DNA of 64,000 nucleotides. Source: Liolophura sinensis. Lineage: Eukaryota > Mollusca > Polyplacophora > Chitonida > Chitonidae. Below, in pieces: positions 1 to 14,400 of this stretch. The first letter of the stretch is position 1. Each line of letters starts with the position of its first letter. Below the pieces are notes generated by a model. It saw only the letters and a list, made by a program, of their open reading frames with translations. It had not been told where the DNA came from and searched no databases. Location of the stretch: contig NC_088296.1 of NCBI RefSeq assembly GCF_032854445.1, positions 1,614,001-1,678,000 of the forward strand, given 5' to 3'. Both the position numbers and the translations under genes were made by a program.

Positions 1-223
1 TTTTACCTGTATATACAGTATCCTGCGCTGTTTCTGGTATTGTAGCGTTGTGCCCCACCTTTACGATTAATAGCAGCATGCAAAATGTTAAACTCAAAAC
101 TGCATTTGTTATAATTGTCAACATTTGGAGGAGACACATGAAAATTCACTCAATTTCTCCTGAAGGTGATGTACATTTTGTTAGAGAAAACTTGAAACAT
201 TAAATAAGTGGCATTCTTGGATT
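1..223. other. Intronic unique sequence at the left edge
   Basis: AT-rich sequence without an exon, repeat or open frame that I can support. It probably belongs to the intron upstream of the first visible VPS13 exon. Confidence 0.5.
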
Positions 224-3200
224 CGTACATGTACGGACATACTGTACCTTTGTCATTTGAGGTTACATGTACATGTACAGGGTTAGTGTACCTTTGTCAT
301 TTGAGGTTACATGTACATGTACAGGGTTAGTGTACCTTTGTCATTTGAGGTTACATGTACATGTACGGACATACTGTACCTTTGTCATTTGAGGTTACAT
401 GTACATGTACGGACATACTGTACCTTTGTCATTTGAGGTTACATGTACATCTACGGACATACTGTACCTTTGTCATTTGAGGTTACATGTACTTGTACGG
501 ACATACTGTACCTTTGTCATTTGAGGTTACATGTACATGTACGGACATACTGTACCTTTGTCATTTGAGGTTACATGTACATGTAGGGACATACTGTACC
601 TTTGTCATTTGAGGTTACATGTACATCTACGGACATACTGTACCTTTGTCATTTGAGGTTACATGTACATGTAGGGACATACTGTACCTTTGTCATTTGA
701 GGTTACATGTACATGTACGGACATACTGTACCTTTGTCATTTGAGGTTACATGAACATGTACGGACATACTGTACCTTTGTCATTTGAGGTTACATGTAC
801 ATGTACGGACATACTGTACCTTTGTCATTTAAGGTTACATGTACATGTACGGACATACTGTACCTTTGTCATTTGAGGTTACATGTACATGTACGGACAT
901 ACTGTACCTTTGTCATTTGAGGTTACATGTACTTGTACGGACATACTGTACCTTTGTCATTTGAGGTTACATGTACTTGTACGGACATACTGTACCTTTG
1001 TCATTTGAGGTTACATGTACATGTACGGACATACTGTACCTTTGTCATTTGAGGTTACATGTACATGTACGGACATACTGTACCTTTGTCATTTGAGGTT
1101 ACATGTACATGTACGGACATACTGTACCTTTATCATTTGAGGTTACATGTACTTGTACGGACATACTGTACCTTTGTCATTTGAGGTTACATGTACATGT
1201 ACAGGGTTAGTGTACCTTTGTCATTTGAGGTTACATGTACATGGTTAGTGTACCTTTGTCATTTGAGGTTACATGTACATGTACGGACATACTGTACCTT
1301 TGTCATTTGAGGTTACATGTACATGTACGGACATACTGTACCTTTGTCATTTGAGGTTACATGTACATGTACGGACATACTGTACCTTTGTCATTTGAGG
1401 TTACATGTACATCTACGGACATACTGTACCTTTGTCATTTGAGGTTACATGTACATGTAGGGACATACTGTACCTTTGTCATTTGAGGTTACATGTACAT
1501 GTACGGACATACTGTACCTTTGTCATTTGAGGTTACATGAACATGTACGGACATACTGTACCTTTGTCATTTGAGGTTACATGTACATGTACGGACATAC
1601 TGTACCTTTGTCATTTAAGGTTACATGTACATGTACGGACATACTGTACCTTTGTCATTTGAGGTTACATGTACATGTACGGACATACTGTACCTTTGTC
1701 ATTTGAGGTTACATGTACATGTACAGGGTTAGTGTACCTTTGTCATTTGAGGTTACATGTACATGTACGGACATACTGTACCTTTGTCATTTGAGGTTAC
1801 ATGTACATGTACGGACATACTGTACCTTTGTCATTTGAGGTTACATGTACTTGTACGGACATACTGTACCTTTGTCATTTGAGGTTACATGTACTTGTAC
1901 GGACATACTGTACCTTTGTCATTTGAGGTTACATGTACATGTACGGACATACTGTACCTTTGTCATTTGAGGTTACATGTACATGTACGGACATACTGTA
2001 CCTTTGTCATTTGAGGTTACATGTACATGTACGGACATACTGTACCTTTATCATTTGAGGTTACATGTACTTGTACGGACATACTGTACCTTTGTCATTT
2101 GAGGTTACATGTACATGTACAGGGTTAGTGTACCTTTGTCATTTGAGGTTACATGTACATGGTTAGTGTACCTTTGTCATTTGAGGTTACATGTACATGT
2201 ACGGACATACTGTACCTTTGTCATTTGAGGTTACATGTACATGTACGGACATACTGTACCTTTGTCATTTGAGGTTACATGTACATGTACGGACATACTG
2301 TACCTTTGTCATTTGAGGTTACATGTACATGTACGGACATACTGTACCTTTGTCATTTGAGGTTACATATACATGTACAGGGTTAGTGTACCTTTGTCAT
2401 TTGAGGTTACATGTACATGTACAGGGCTAGTGTACCTTTGTCATTTGAGGTTACATGTACATGTACGGACATACTGTACCTTTGTCATTTGAAGTTACAT
2501 GTACATGTACGGACATACTGTACCTTTGTCATTTGAGGTTACATGTACATGTACGGACATACTGTACCTTTGTTATTTGAGGTTACATGTACATGTACGG
2601 ACATACTGTACCTTTGTCATTTGAGGTTACATGTACATGTACAGGGTTAGTGTACCTTTGTCATTTGAGGTTACATGTACATGTACGGACATACTGTACC
2701 TTTGTCATTTGAGGTTACATGTACATGTACAGGGTTAGTGTACCTTTGTCATTTGAGGTTACATGTACATGTACGGACATACTGTACCTTTGTCATTTGA
2801 GGTTACATGTACATGTACAGGGTTAGTGTACCTTTGTCATTTGAGGTTACATGTACATGTACGGACATACTGTACCTTTGTCATTTGAGGCTACATGTAC
2901 ATGTACGGACATACTGTACCTTTGTCATTTGAGGTTACATGTACATGTACGGACATACTGTACCTTTGTCATTTGAGGTTACATGTACTTGTACGGACAT
3001 ACTGTACCTTTGTCATTTGAGGTTACATGTACATGTACGGACATACTGTACCTTTGTCATTTGAGGTTACATGTACATGAACGGACATACTGTGCCTTTG
3101 TCATTTGAGGTTACATGTACTTGTACGGACATACTGTACCTTTGTCATTTGAGGTTACATGTACTTGTACTGACATACTGTACCTTTGTCATTTGAGGTT

Positions 3201-3757
3201 ACATGTACTTGTACAGGGATAGTGTACCTTTGTCATTTGAGGTTACATGTACATGTACGGACATACTGTACCTTTGTCATTTGAGGTTACATGTACATGT
3301 ACAGGGTTAGTGTACCTTTGTCATTTGAGGTTACATGTACATGTACGGACATACTGTACCTTTGTCATTTAAGGTTACATGTACTTGTACAGGGTTAGTG
3401 TACCTTTGTCATTTGAGGTTACATGTACATGTACAGGGTTAGTGTACCTTTGTCATTTGAGGTTACATGTACATGTACGGACATACTGTACCTTTGCCTT
3501 TTGAGGTTACATGTACATGTACAGGGTTAGTGTACCTTTGTCATTTGAGGTTACATGTACATGTACAGGGTTAGTGTACCTTTGTCATTTGAGGCTACAT
3601 GTACATGTACAGGGTTAGTGTACCTTTGTCATTTGAGGTTACATGTACATGTACAGGGATAGTGTACCTTTGGGTTTTTAGGATATATGTACATGTACAG
3701 GGATAGTGTACCTTTGTCATATGAGGATATATGTACATGTACAGAGATAGTGTACAT
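224..3757. repeat. 44-bp satellite array, about 80 copies, two unit types
   Basis: The unit has a constant core (tgtacctttgtcatttgagg, then ttacatgtacatgtac) and a variable linker: either ggacatact (type A) or agggttagt (type B). Each junction carries the palindrome gtacatgtac. Rare variants recur together (catgaacatg at about 750 and 1537; atttaagg at about 830 and 1616; tttatcatt at about 1130 and 2047; a shortened acatggttag unit at about 1240 and 2158), showing that a block of about 0.8-0.9 kb was duplicated inside the array. The last units, after 3670, are degenerate. Confidence 0.97.
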
Positions 3758-3904
3758 GGAATGGAAAGGTATTCCTATCTATTAAATATTTAAAATTAAC
3801 ATAACAGCAGATAGCATGGGAACTGTGCTGGTGTGAAGGTATTTCCAACAGAGTGTAGTATATATAGGTATGGAGGCCATTCAAGCCAATATTTGAAACC
3901 ACAC

Positions 3905-4303
3905 ACATCTGGGCACTCTCCTCACCTGTGGTAGTGACAAACAGGCTACGAGGTGTCTGGGCACTCTCCTCACCAGTGGCAGTGACAAGCAAGCTACGAG
4001 GTGTCTGGGCACTCTCTTCACCTGTGGTAGTGACAAGCAGGCTACAAGGTGTCTGGGCACTCTCCTCACCTGTGGTAGTGACAAGCAGGCTACAAGGTGT
4101 CTGAGCACTCTCCTCACCTGTGGTATTGACAAGCAGGCTGCGAGGTGTCTGGGCACTCTCCTCACCTGTGGTAGTGATAAGCAGGCTGTTAGGTGTCTGG
4201 GCACTCTCCTCACCTGTGGTAGTGACAAGCAGGCTGCGAGGTGTCTGGGCACTCTCCTCACCTGTGGTAGTGACAAGCAGGCTACGGGGTGAAAGATAAC
4301 GTG
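3905..4303. repeat. 48-bp minisatellite, first locus (about 8 copies)
   Basis: The unit contains ctgggcactctcctcacctg followed by tggtagtgacaagcaggct. It ends in gtgaaagataacgtggg. The same unit and ending occur at 8027-8290. Because 48 is a multiple of three, frames stay open on both strands, but the resulting peptides are only repeats. Confidence 0.95.
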
Positions 4304-5321
4304 GGAAGCGTATACTGAAATGAACAACCTACTTGTAGGACTGTAATACCGTTGAACTCGATTGTGTATGTTCTCTGTTGTCTGTGAAATTCAAGGTTTC
4401 TTTTCAAAAAATTTTATACTAGGTATTGGTGTTGGATCTTGCACTGTTTTATAAATGGGAGAAGTGGGGTTTTGTTTATTTTCTATTTGTAGTTTAATTT
4501 ATAGTTTATTGGATGAGGGGAAACACTTACAGCAATTTGAAGTTATTAAAACAAAACTAAAATGTCCATGGACAGGGAATTTGGAGATTACACCACTCTT
4601 TAATTCAGGCCTTGTAGTTTAATTTATAGTTTATTGGATGAGGGAAAACACTTGTAACAGTTGATTCAGATGGGGCCTTGGTGAAAACAAGATGTCATTG
4701 ACACCCGTGTGACTGTGCTCAGTCTAACTTTGGAAGACATTTTGTAATCACCCAACTAAATATGTTGCTCACATCAGTTATTCCCAAAATATTCCAGTAA
4801 ATATGTAAAGGAAATCTTGCTGAATTCTTAAAATAAGAAAAATGAAAGATCAGTATTTTAGTGATAGGTAAAATCTGTTCTTATCTTAAGAAGTATTTAC
4901 ATTGTATATCTCCGATACAGCTTATTTATTATCACTTGTTTGCCTTGACAAAGAAAAAAGGATGAAAGAACACTTTAAGTACAAGAATTAATTTTAAGCC
5001 AGAATCCCATTTCTTGAGACAAGGCTATGTTAATCTGTCAGGTTGGGTTCTGACAAAATGTGTCCTATCTGGCAAAATGCGTCCTATCTGGCAAAATGTG
5101 TCCTATCACAAACAACGACAACATTGGCATCCTCAAGCTAATGAGTCCTGCTGATGACAGTATTTACACACAGTCCAGACTTGTCTCCAATAAAAAAACT
5201 ACATGTGGTACATATATGTGCATGTACTTGTACTGTCAAAAAAAAGTTTTCATACCTGCAGTAGCTATCAAACCAAGGGGATACACTGACCAATCATAGT
5301 TGGTTTTCTTCTTGAACACAG
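4304..5321. other. Intronic unique sequence before exon 1
   Basis: AT-rich intron with no gene. A short duplication (ttgtagtttaatttatagt with ttattggatgaggg) occurs near 4485-4525 and 4613-4650. A small triplication of tgtcctatctggcaaaatg lies at 5058-5105. The intron ends in a pyrimidine tract (ggttttcttcttgaacacag), the acceptor of exon 1. Confidence 0.6.
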
Positions 5322-5419
5322 GATGATTCAGAGAAGTAAGAGTGGGTCCCACTCTGGCTCCGCCTCCCCAAACATGATTGACGTCAGCTTCATACAGGCC
5401 AAGAACCAGGATAAGAATG
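5322..5419 (+). CDS. VPS13: VPS13 exon 1 of window (98 nt)
   Basis: The acceptor is cttcttgaacacag and the donor is aatg|gtaagt. The first base finishes a codon from an upstream exon, and the last base starts a codon completed in exon 2. It encodes a Ser-rich start (MIQRSKSGSHSGSASPN) followed by MIDVSFIQAKNQDKN. The second half looks like a strand of the lipid-transfer rod, and the Ser-rich part is probably a loop. Confidence 0.85.
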
Positions 5420-8400
5420 GTAAGTCTGGCTCACTTTTTATATTCAGGTATGTGTGAAGTAGGAACTGTACTGATTGGTTGAAATGAAACCAAGCTGATG
5501 TTTAACTCCCCACAGTGCACGCTCTGCCCTCCGCATATGATCATGCTGTACATGGTTTAAAGACAGCTGGGAATGTAACTTACACGCACCTTCATGCTGT
5601 ACATGGTTTAAAGACAGCTGGGAATGTAACTTACACGCACCTTCATGCTGTACATGGTTTAAAGACAGCTGGGAATGTAACTTACACGCACCTTCATGCT
5701 GTACATGGTTTAAAGACAGCTGGGAATGTAACTTACACGCACCTTCATGCTGTACATGGTTTAAAGACAGCTGGGAATGTAACTTACACGCACCTTCATG
5801 CTGTACATGGTTTAAAGAGAGCTGGGAATGTAACTTACACGCACCTTCATGCTGTACATGGTTTAAAGAGAGCTGGGAATGTAACTTACACGCACCTTCA
5901 TGCTGTACATGGTTTAAAGAGAGCTGGGAATGTAACTTACACGCACCTTCATGCTGTACATGGTTTAAAGAGAGCTGGGAATGTAACTTACACGCACCTT
6001 CCTGAGTTTCCTTCTATCATGTGACAACGAAAATCTTTTGGTAGGTTTGCCAACATTCTCAGCTTTGCAGAAAATAGAATTTTCTTAGTCTGGTTGGAGA
6101 AATGATCTGATAATGTACTTAAAACAACAACGCCAGGTGAACATGCAAATGGGTTGAAGAAATAGGGGATACCAACATTATTTAATGATGGGAGTGTCAC
6201 AGAAATTCTTCAGTATGCAGCCTTGAATTTGAAATGTCTGGTGAAATGATGTCTATTTTGTCTGGAGTTCCTGGGGACGGGGAGGTTAGCATGCCAGCAA
6301 AGTGCAATCACTCAGGAGCCTCCTACCAATGCGGTCGCTGTGAGTTCAAGTCCATCTCATGCTGGCTTCCTCTCCGGTCGTGCGTAGGAAGGTCTGCCAG
6401 CAATATACGGGTTGTCATGGGTTTCTCCTGGTTTCCTCTCACCATAATGCTGGCTGCCTTTGTACAAGTAAAATATTCTTGAGTACAGCGTAAAACACCA
6501 ATCAGATAAATACATAAATCTATTTTGTCTCATTAAGTTTGTAAATTTATTCTAATGCTTGTTTGAAAACCAGCTTGATCCATACAAACCCTGCGCACAA
6601 TCAGCATGAAATATAAATGCCTCTAAAAACGCACTTTTGGGGCAAAGTTTTGGGTAAAATGGTTACAGTATCTGTGTCTCTCTTTCAGTTGACGTGAAAA
6701 TCAACAGCATTCATGTGTGCGTCTGTACAGAATTCCTCATGTCCATTGCCGATTTCTTTGTGAAAGGCATGCCCCCGGCCCCCAAAGAGCCACCCCAGCT
6801 GCCCAGTGCTAAGAAAGGGGTCAAGAAAGGTCAGTAATTCTGCCTGGCTTTGTTTGTCACTAATGTTTTACTGGTGTACATGTACATAACCATTTTATGC
6901 ATTACAATTTTCTGAGCTGGGAGCCTACTGTATACTTGTATATTTACTGTACATGTAACATGCCCCACTTGACACATTTCTACTGAGTTAAGTAGTATTC
7001 AAAATATTGTCCACGTGAATGTCCTCAGAGCTACATTTCATTTTGTTTATTTATTACACTAAGCTTTTCAGTGGAGATGTATGTGTACTATGTGTATATG
7101 GAGAAAGGAGAGAATTTAAATTCATGAATTCCCTTTTTTCCCTCTTGAAAATGACCTGCTGTGTTTCAGGTTAAAAATTTTATTGCCAGGTACAAATACA
7201 CTGTTCAGAAGCACATAAAGGCCTTCAAACTGATAGTTTTAATGCCAACATATTATTGTGAGAAGGCATTAATCATGCTTCACAAAAAGCTGTTGAATGG
7301 CCCTGGAACATGGATGAATTATTCAGAATCAACCAAAATGTGTCATTTGAAAATCGCTAAACTTCAGCTGAAATACAGTAATTAAAGTTGAAATTTAAAT
7401 GAATAGGTAAAATATTTCTTATCTGGCACATGTATCACTTCATTGCCATTCATTGTCGTCTTACTGTTTCTTATACAGCTCCAGTCAAAGAGAAGCCTAA
7501 GCTTGCTCCGCCTCCAGAGTCGGAGATGTCAATCACTGTCAGTTTGGGCCGCCCTGACATCATTCTCATTGAAGACCCATCCAGTTATGACAGCAATGCC
7601 ATTATTCTTGAGGTAAAAATATACATGTATGATATACAGTTTTTTAGAGGAAATGTTCAGGGCATTTACAGTATCTTTGTTTGTTTTACTGAGAACATGG
7701 ATGGGCATTAATTTAACACCTGCCCAAACTTTATTTCACATACAGGTATCTAATAGTACTAAATTAAATTTATTTTTAAAATTTTAAAATTTATTTGTGT
7801 ATCTATACTTGCTTGGGTTTTAATAGTCGGTGTACATAATACATGTACTTACTGTGTTTATATAATCAAATTTGATCAGAAACAGAATTATCATTGTTAC
7901 AGCACTAATTATTATCATTACAGCACTAATTATTATCATTGTTACAGCACTAACTATTATCATCACCTGTAATGTTTTATTGTTGGAGGGCTTCAGTGAA
8001 GAGCAAATTGTATTTACGTGGTTTGACCAGGCTACGAGGTGTCTGGGCACTCTCCTCACCTGTGGTAGTGGTAGTGACAAGCAGGCTCCGAGGTGGCTGG
8101 GCACTCTCGTCACCTGTGGTAGTGACAAGCAGGCTACGAAGTGTTTGGGCACTCTCCTCACCTGTGGTAGTGACAAGCAGGCTACGAGGTGTCTGGGCAC
8201 TCTCCTCACCTGTGGTAGTGACAAGCAGGCTACGAGGTGAAAGATAACGTGGCAAGCAGGCTACGAGGTGTATGGGCACTCTCCTCACCCTTGTTAAATA
8301 AAGTTGTCATTATTGTTGTTATTGCTATTATTATTTCCTGGTATGGTTGCAGACGGAGATGATGTTCAAGATGAGGGTAACACCCGATGCGACAACCATG

Positions 8401-11400
8401 GGGGGAAGCATTAAGGACTTACAGCTTTACTCCTGTGTTTTCAACAAGAGGGACTCCACCAAAACACAGGTGACTAACACATCTAGCGTAAATCACCTAT
8501 GGACATGACGGGAACAGGCTATAGTTTAGTGGTCAAAGATTCAGTCCAGGCCTTGTAGAGGGAATTTGTAGATTTCTACGCTCTTACGGCTTGTATGGCT
8601 GGAGTGGCAGTTCAGAGTTATTGGAGGACAACTTGTCTTCCACTTATATGGTGTGCATATCACTACCTGATACCTCATGTGAAAAAGTTTATCATTAACT
8701 CAGCAACGGTTAGGGGTTTATGCCAGGTACTCTGGTTTACACCATCCATGGCCCTGACAGGCATCGTATCAGTGAAAAACTCTTGTCTATGGCCTTAAAC
8801 AACAAAAATAAATAGTCTCACTAAAGTCAGATCCAGCAGCCAGTTCTCAGACTTTAAGAAACAACAACAACACCTATTACAGTAGTTCAGTCTTGGTCCA
8901 GTGGAGTTTTTTTTATCCATGTTCTGGGGCGTGAATTCAGGTTATGTTTTCATTTGAATGTACACTTATATGAAATTTCTGATCAACAGTTCAATACCTC
9001 TGTGGGCTAGCTTGTAACTGTATCTTTATTTCTGATGAATTTTGTATTCAAAGTGTGAAAAATTGTTTCTGTTCATCAATTTTAAAGTTAGTTTCCATAA
9101 CTTCCAGAATATTTTCATTTTTGAATATACCAAAATGATCGAAGATGAGAGCGAATCTTCTGTTTGTTATTCTATCATTTTTCAATCAGTTTTGTTTTTA
9201 TACCTATGTATATGTACTATGTTTTTGGGAAACTCTTATATATTTCAAGTTCGTAGTTTTGCCATGAATGTCAGAAGTCACTACATTTTGCTTTCTGGTT
9301 AGGAAACAAATCTCTCATTCTTCGTTGCGGAATTTGCTGGATTTCATGTTGGTTCTTACACACAGTTACTGACTGAGTTATTCTCCCTTGAGCAGATTTT
9401 ACCGCCGTGTGAAATCAACCTACACAGTAACGCCCCCTATGGCCAAGGTCAACACATGGACATCCAGATGACAGACATGATTCTCAGCATATCTCCAGCC
9501 ACCATCAGGACACTGACCGCTATCAGTAGTGGACTTGCTCCCGCTCAGGTAACGGTAATTTTCCATCGCCTGAGTATGTCCATGGTTTTTAATCTGTTGC
9601 TTGGATGTACAGCCTCACAGGAATGGCTCTCATGAAACACTGTCTTCATACCAATCATCACAGGAATGGCTCTCATGAAACACTGTCTTCATACCAATCA
9701 TGACAGGAATGGCTCACATGAAATACTGTCTTCATACAAATCATGACAGGAATCGCTCACATGAAACAATGTCTTCATACAAATCATGACAGGAATGGCT
9801 CTCATGAAACACTGTCTTCATACAAATCATGACAGGAATGGCTCTCATGAAACACTGTCTTCATACCAATCATGACAGGACTGGCTCTCATGAAACACTG
9901 TCTTTATACCAATCATGGCAGAAATGGCTCTCATGAAACACTGTCTTCATACCAATCATGACAGGAATGGCTCTCATGAAACACTGTCTTCATACCAATC
10001 ATGACAGGAATAGCTCTCATGAAACACTGTCTTCATACCAATCATGACAGGACTGGCTCTCATGAAACACTGTCTTCATACCAATCATGACAGGACTGGC
10101 TCTCATGAAACACTGTCTTCATACAAATCATGGCAGGAATGGCTCTCATGAAACACTCTCTTCATACCAATCATGACAGGAATGGCTCTCATAAAACACT
10201 GTCTTCATACCAATCATGACAGGAATGGCTCACATGAAACACTGTCTTCATACCAATCATGACAGGAATGGCCCTCATGAAACACTCTCTTCATACCAAT
10301 CATGACAGGACTGGCTCTCATAAAACACTGTCTTCATACCAATCATGACAGGACTGGCTCTCATGAAACACTGTCTTCATACCAATCATGACAGGAATGG
10401 CTCACATGAAACACTGTCTTCATACCAATCATGACAGGAATGGCTCGCATGAAACACTCTCTTCATACCAATCATGACAGGACTGGCTCTCATGAAACAC
10501 TCTCTTCATACCAATCATGACAGGACTGGCTCTCATAAAACACTGTCTTCATACCAATCATGACAGGAATGGCTCTCATGAAACACTCTCTTCATACCAA
10601 TCATGACAGGACTGGCTCTCATAAAACACTGTCTTCATACCAATCATGACAGGAATGGCTCACATGAAACACTGTCTTCATACCAATCATGACAGGAATG
10701 GCTCACATGAAACACTGTCTTCATACCAATCATGACAGGAATGGCTCTCATGAAACACTGTCTTCATACCAATCATGACAGGACTGGCTCTCATGAAACA
10801 CTGTCTTCATACCAATCATGACAGGAATGGCTCACATGAAACACTGTCTTCATACCAATCATGACAGGAATGGCTCACATGAAACACTGTCTTCATACCA
10901 ATCATGACAGGACTGGCTCTCATGAAACACTGTCTTCATACCAATCATGACAGGAATGGCTCACATGAAACACTCCCTTCATACCAATCATGACAGGAAT
11001 GGCTCTCATGAAACACTGTCTTCATACCAATCATGACAGGAATGGCTCTCATGAAACACTGTCTTCATACCAATCATGACAGGAATGGCTCACATGAAAC
11101 AATGTCTTCATACCAATCATGACAGGAATGGCTCTCATGAAACACTGTCTTCATACCAATCATGACAGGACTGGCTCTCATGAAACACTGTCTTCATACC
11201 AATCATGACAGGAATGGCTCACATGAAACACTCCCTTCATACCAATCATGACAGGAATGGCTCTCATGAAACACTGTCTTCATACCAATCATGACAGGAA
11301 TAGCTCACATGAAACACTGTGTTCATACCAATCATGACAGGAATGGCTCTCATGAAACACTGTCTTCATACCAGTCATGACAGGACTGGCTCTCATGAAA

Positions 11401-14400
11401 CACTGTCTTCATACCAATCATGACAGGAATGGCTCACATGAAACACTGTCTTCATACCAATCATGACAGGAATGGCTCACATGAAACACTGTCTTCATAC
11501 CAATCATGACAGGACTGGCTCTCATGAAACACTGTCTTCATACCAATCATGACAGGACTGGCTCTCATGAAACACTGTCTTCATACCAATCATGACAGGA
11601 CTGGCTCACATGAAACACTGTCTTCATACCAATCATGACAGGAATGGCTCTCATGAAACACTGTCTTCATACCAATCATGACAGGACTGGCTCTCATGAA
11701 ACACTGTCTTCATACCAATCATGACAGGAATGGCTCTCATGAAACACTGTCTTCATACCAATCATGACAGGACTGGCTCTCATGAAACACTGTCTTCATA
11801 CCAATCATGACAGAATGGCTCACATGAAACACTCCCTTCATACCAATCATGGCAGGAATAGCTCTCATGAAACAATGTCTTCATACCAATCATGACAGGA
11901 CTGGCTCTCATGAAACACTGTCTTCATACCAATCATGACAGGACTGGCTCTCATGAAACACTGTCTTCATACCAATCATGACAGGACTGGCTCTCATGAA
12001 ACACTGTCTTCCTACCAATCATGACAGGACTGGCTCTCATGAAACACTGTCTTCATACCAATCATGACAGGACTGGCTCTCATGAAACACTGTCTTCATA
12101 CCAATCATGGCAGGAATAGCTCTCATGAAACAATGTCTTCATACCAATCATGATAGAAACAATGAAAATCTTGCCCGAAGAAAGGCCCAATGTGTTTAGT
12201 TCAGCAACATGGGTCATTAGCCAATCAGATTTCTGCAAAGATTCAGAAGTAGCATTTTATGTTTGTGTGTTTTTATTTATATTGGTGCACAGAAAAACAT
12301 GAGTGTATTCACCAGAAATGTTTGAAATTCCATTTTTTTTAAAGATTCAACACTTTTGTAAATTTTTTTTTCCTATTTAATGTTTAACTTTTTTTGATAT
12401 TGGCTCGGTTTTTCTTCAGGAGACAGAGGAAGGATCCAAATCTTCAGCAGTACCGGATAACCTGTGGGCCGTGAAGACGCTGGCAGAAACCAATTTCTGG
12501 TTCCTCAACTTTACAGTCCGTACGTACAACCAACATCAACCGAGTGTGGGACTAGGGTTCAAACCTTCAGCCCTCATTAACTCACCTGTACAGGTGCAAA
12601 TGTAGCTGATGCCATACCGTGAGCTTCGATGTTGGCATTCAATAACCAGGAAAGCAGTGTAAACGAATTGTTGGGGGTGTATCTTACAATGTACTGCAGA
12701 TATTGAGCTAGGCGTTTTTCACAGGTAGAGCAGAATAACACTAGAGGGATGTTCCATCGTTGCGTTGATTGCCTGTGTGCATATTAAACACAACATTCAT
12801 GACTTCAATACTTGAAGTATTAACAGTGATTTTTTGCATTTGTGTGTCTCCCACAGCTTTGCTACCAAATCTAAGTTTCAATTGTGGACATGAGCCCACA
12901 ACGTGTATGTTTTCAAGTAAACACTTTTCTTAAGTAAACACTTAGAGAATTGCAAATGACACAAACAATACATTTTGAGTGACTGATGCAACACTGCTAT
13001 TGTCAGAATCCTTCAGTACTATAGGCAGGCTTGGTTTTGTCTTTTTCTAGGTGATTATATTTAAAGCTCTACATTTGAACTTCTCATTTTGTTGAGGGAG
13101 TGGGGGGGGGGTGTTGATTGGGGGAGCTTTGTCTGTGGCTTTAAATCAAAGAGACCTGTCAGGTACATTTACGTGGACACAGTACAGGTGTCGTGTAAAT
13201 CTCTCTGCCGAATTGTAAAATAGAACAGTTAAGAAACAAACCAGCATTTGCGAGACATGTAGAGATGGTCATTTGACCTTCTGAAAGTTACCAACGCTCT
13301 GGAGGTATTACAGGTAGGTGGGTCAATACTTTTGTATGTATTTCCTTACTTGATTGGTGTTTTATGCCATATTCAAGAATATTTCACTTATACGACAGCA
13401 GCCAGCATTATGGGAAGAAACTGAGCAGAGCCCAGGGGGAAACCCGGGACCATCCGCAACTTACTGGCACACGTTCCCACGCATGGCCGGAGAGGAAGCC
13501 AGCATGAGCTGGACTTGAACTCACAGCCACCACATACATGAGAGGCTACGAGGCTCAGTAGGACAGAACAGATACATGTATATCTAAGTTATAAAACCAT
13601 TTTTCCCAGTTGATAACTGTTTTCTTTCATTTTTCTAGCGGAAGCAGAGGATGCTGCTGCTGTTGAACTAGAGGCATCTGGTGAGCAACCTGTGGAAGAA
13701 GAGGAGGTAACTCACGGGGAACAGGTAGAGATTTCTTATGCACGATATATTTGATTTTGGGTAGAGTTGTGGAGTCTGTTCATCAAGCACATACCTGTTC
13801 ACTATCGCAAGTGGCTTACAAATTATAAAAGTTCTGAATGTACCCTTTTATCGCTGAAATAATCCCACACATTTTGAACCACATTCTTATAAAGAAATGA
13901 AAACTATCCGATCATGTTTTACTGGAAATGAAAACTTATTGGCCATAATAATAACTTTAAGTTGTTTTCAGTTTTTTTTTTAATATGAAACTGCGAGGAT
14001 TTGAAAAGAGAAAAAGCAGGATGCCTTTTAGGTCACCATATCCGTACCCTATAAATAAAATTGTAGTCCTTTAACCAGTGAGAGGGTAGATTTCCATCTG
14101 TCTTTTTCATCGCTAGTTAAGGTTGTGCATAAACAAGTTGTCATTACAAAACGCCCTCTGGTAGCAGACATGTTGCAGTAGACACGGAATACTAGTGAAT
14201 ATACATGTACAGTACAGTATTACAGTGAATATACATGTGCAGTACAGTATGGAATGTACAGTACAGTATTACAGTGAATTTACATGTACAGAATTACAGT
14301 AAATATACATGTATAGTACAGTATTACAGTCAGTGTACAGTACAGTATTACAGCGAATGTACAGTACAGTACTACAGTGAGTATACATGTACAGGATTAC

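Noticed and set aside
5515-6024. 169-codon frame with a 17-residue repeat
   Set aside because: 51-bp repeat in intron 1. The frame is open only because the period is a multiple of three.
7430-7711. 93-codon frame starting before exon 3
   Set aside because: It is exon 3 extended into both introns. Real borders are set by the cag at 7478 and the gt at 7613.
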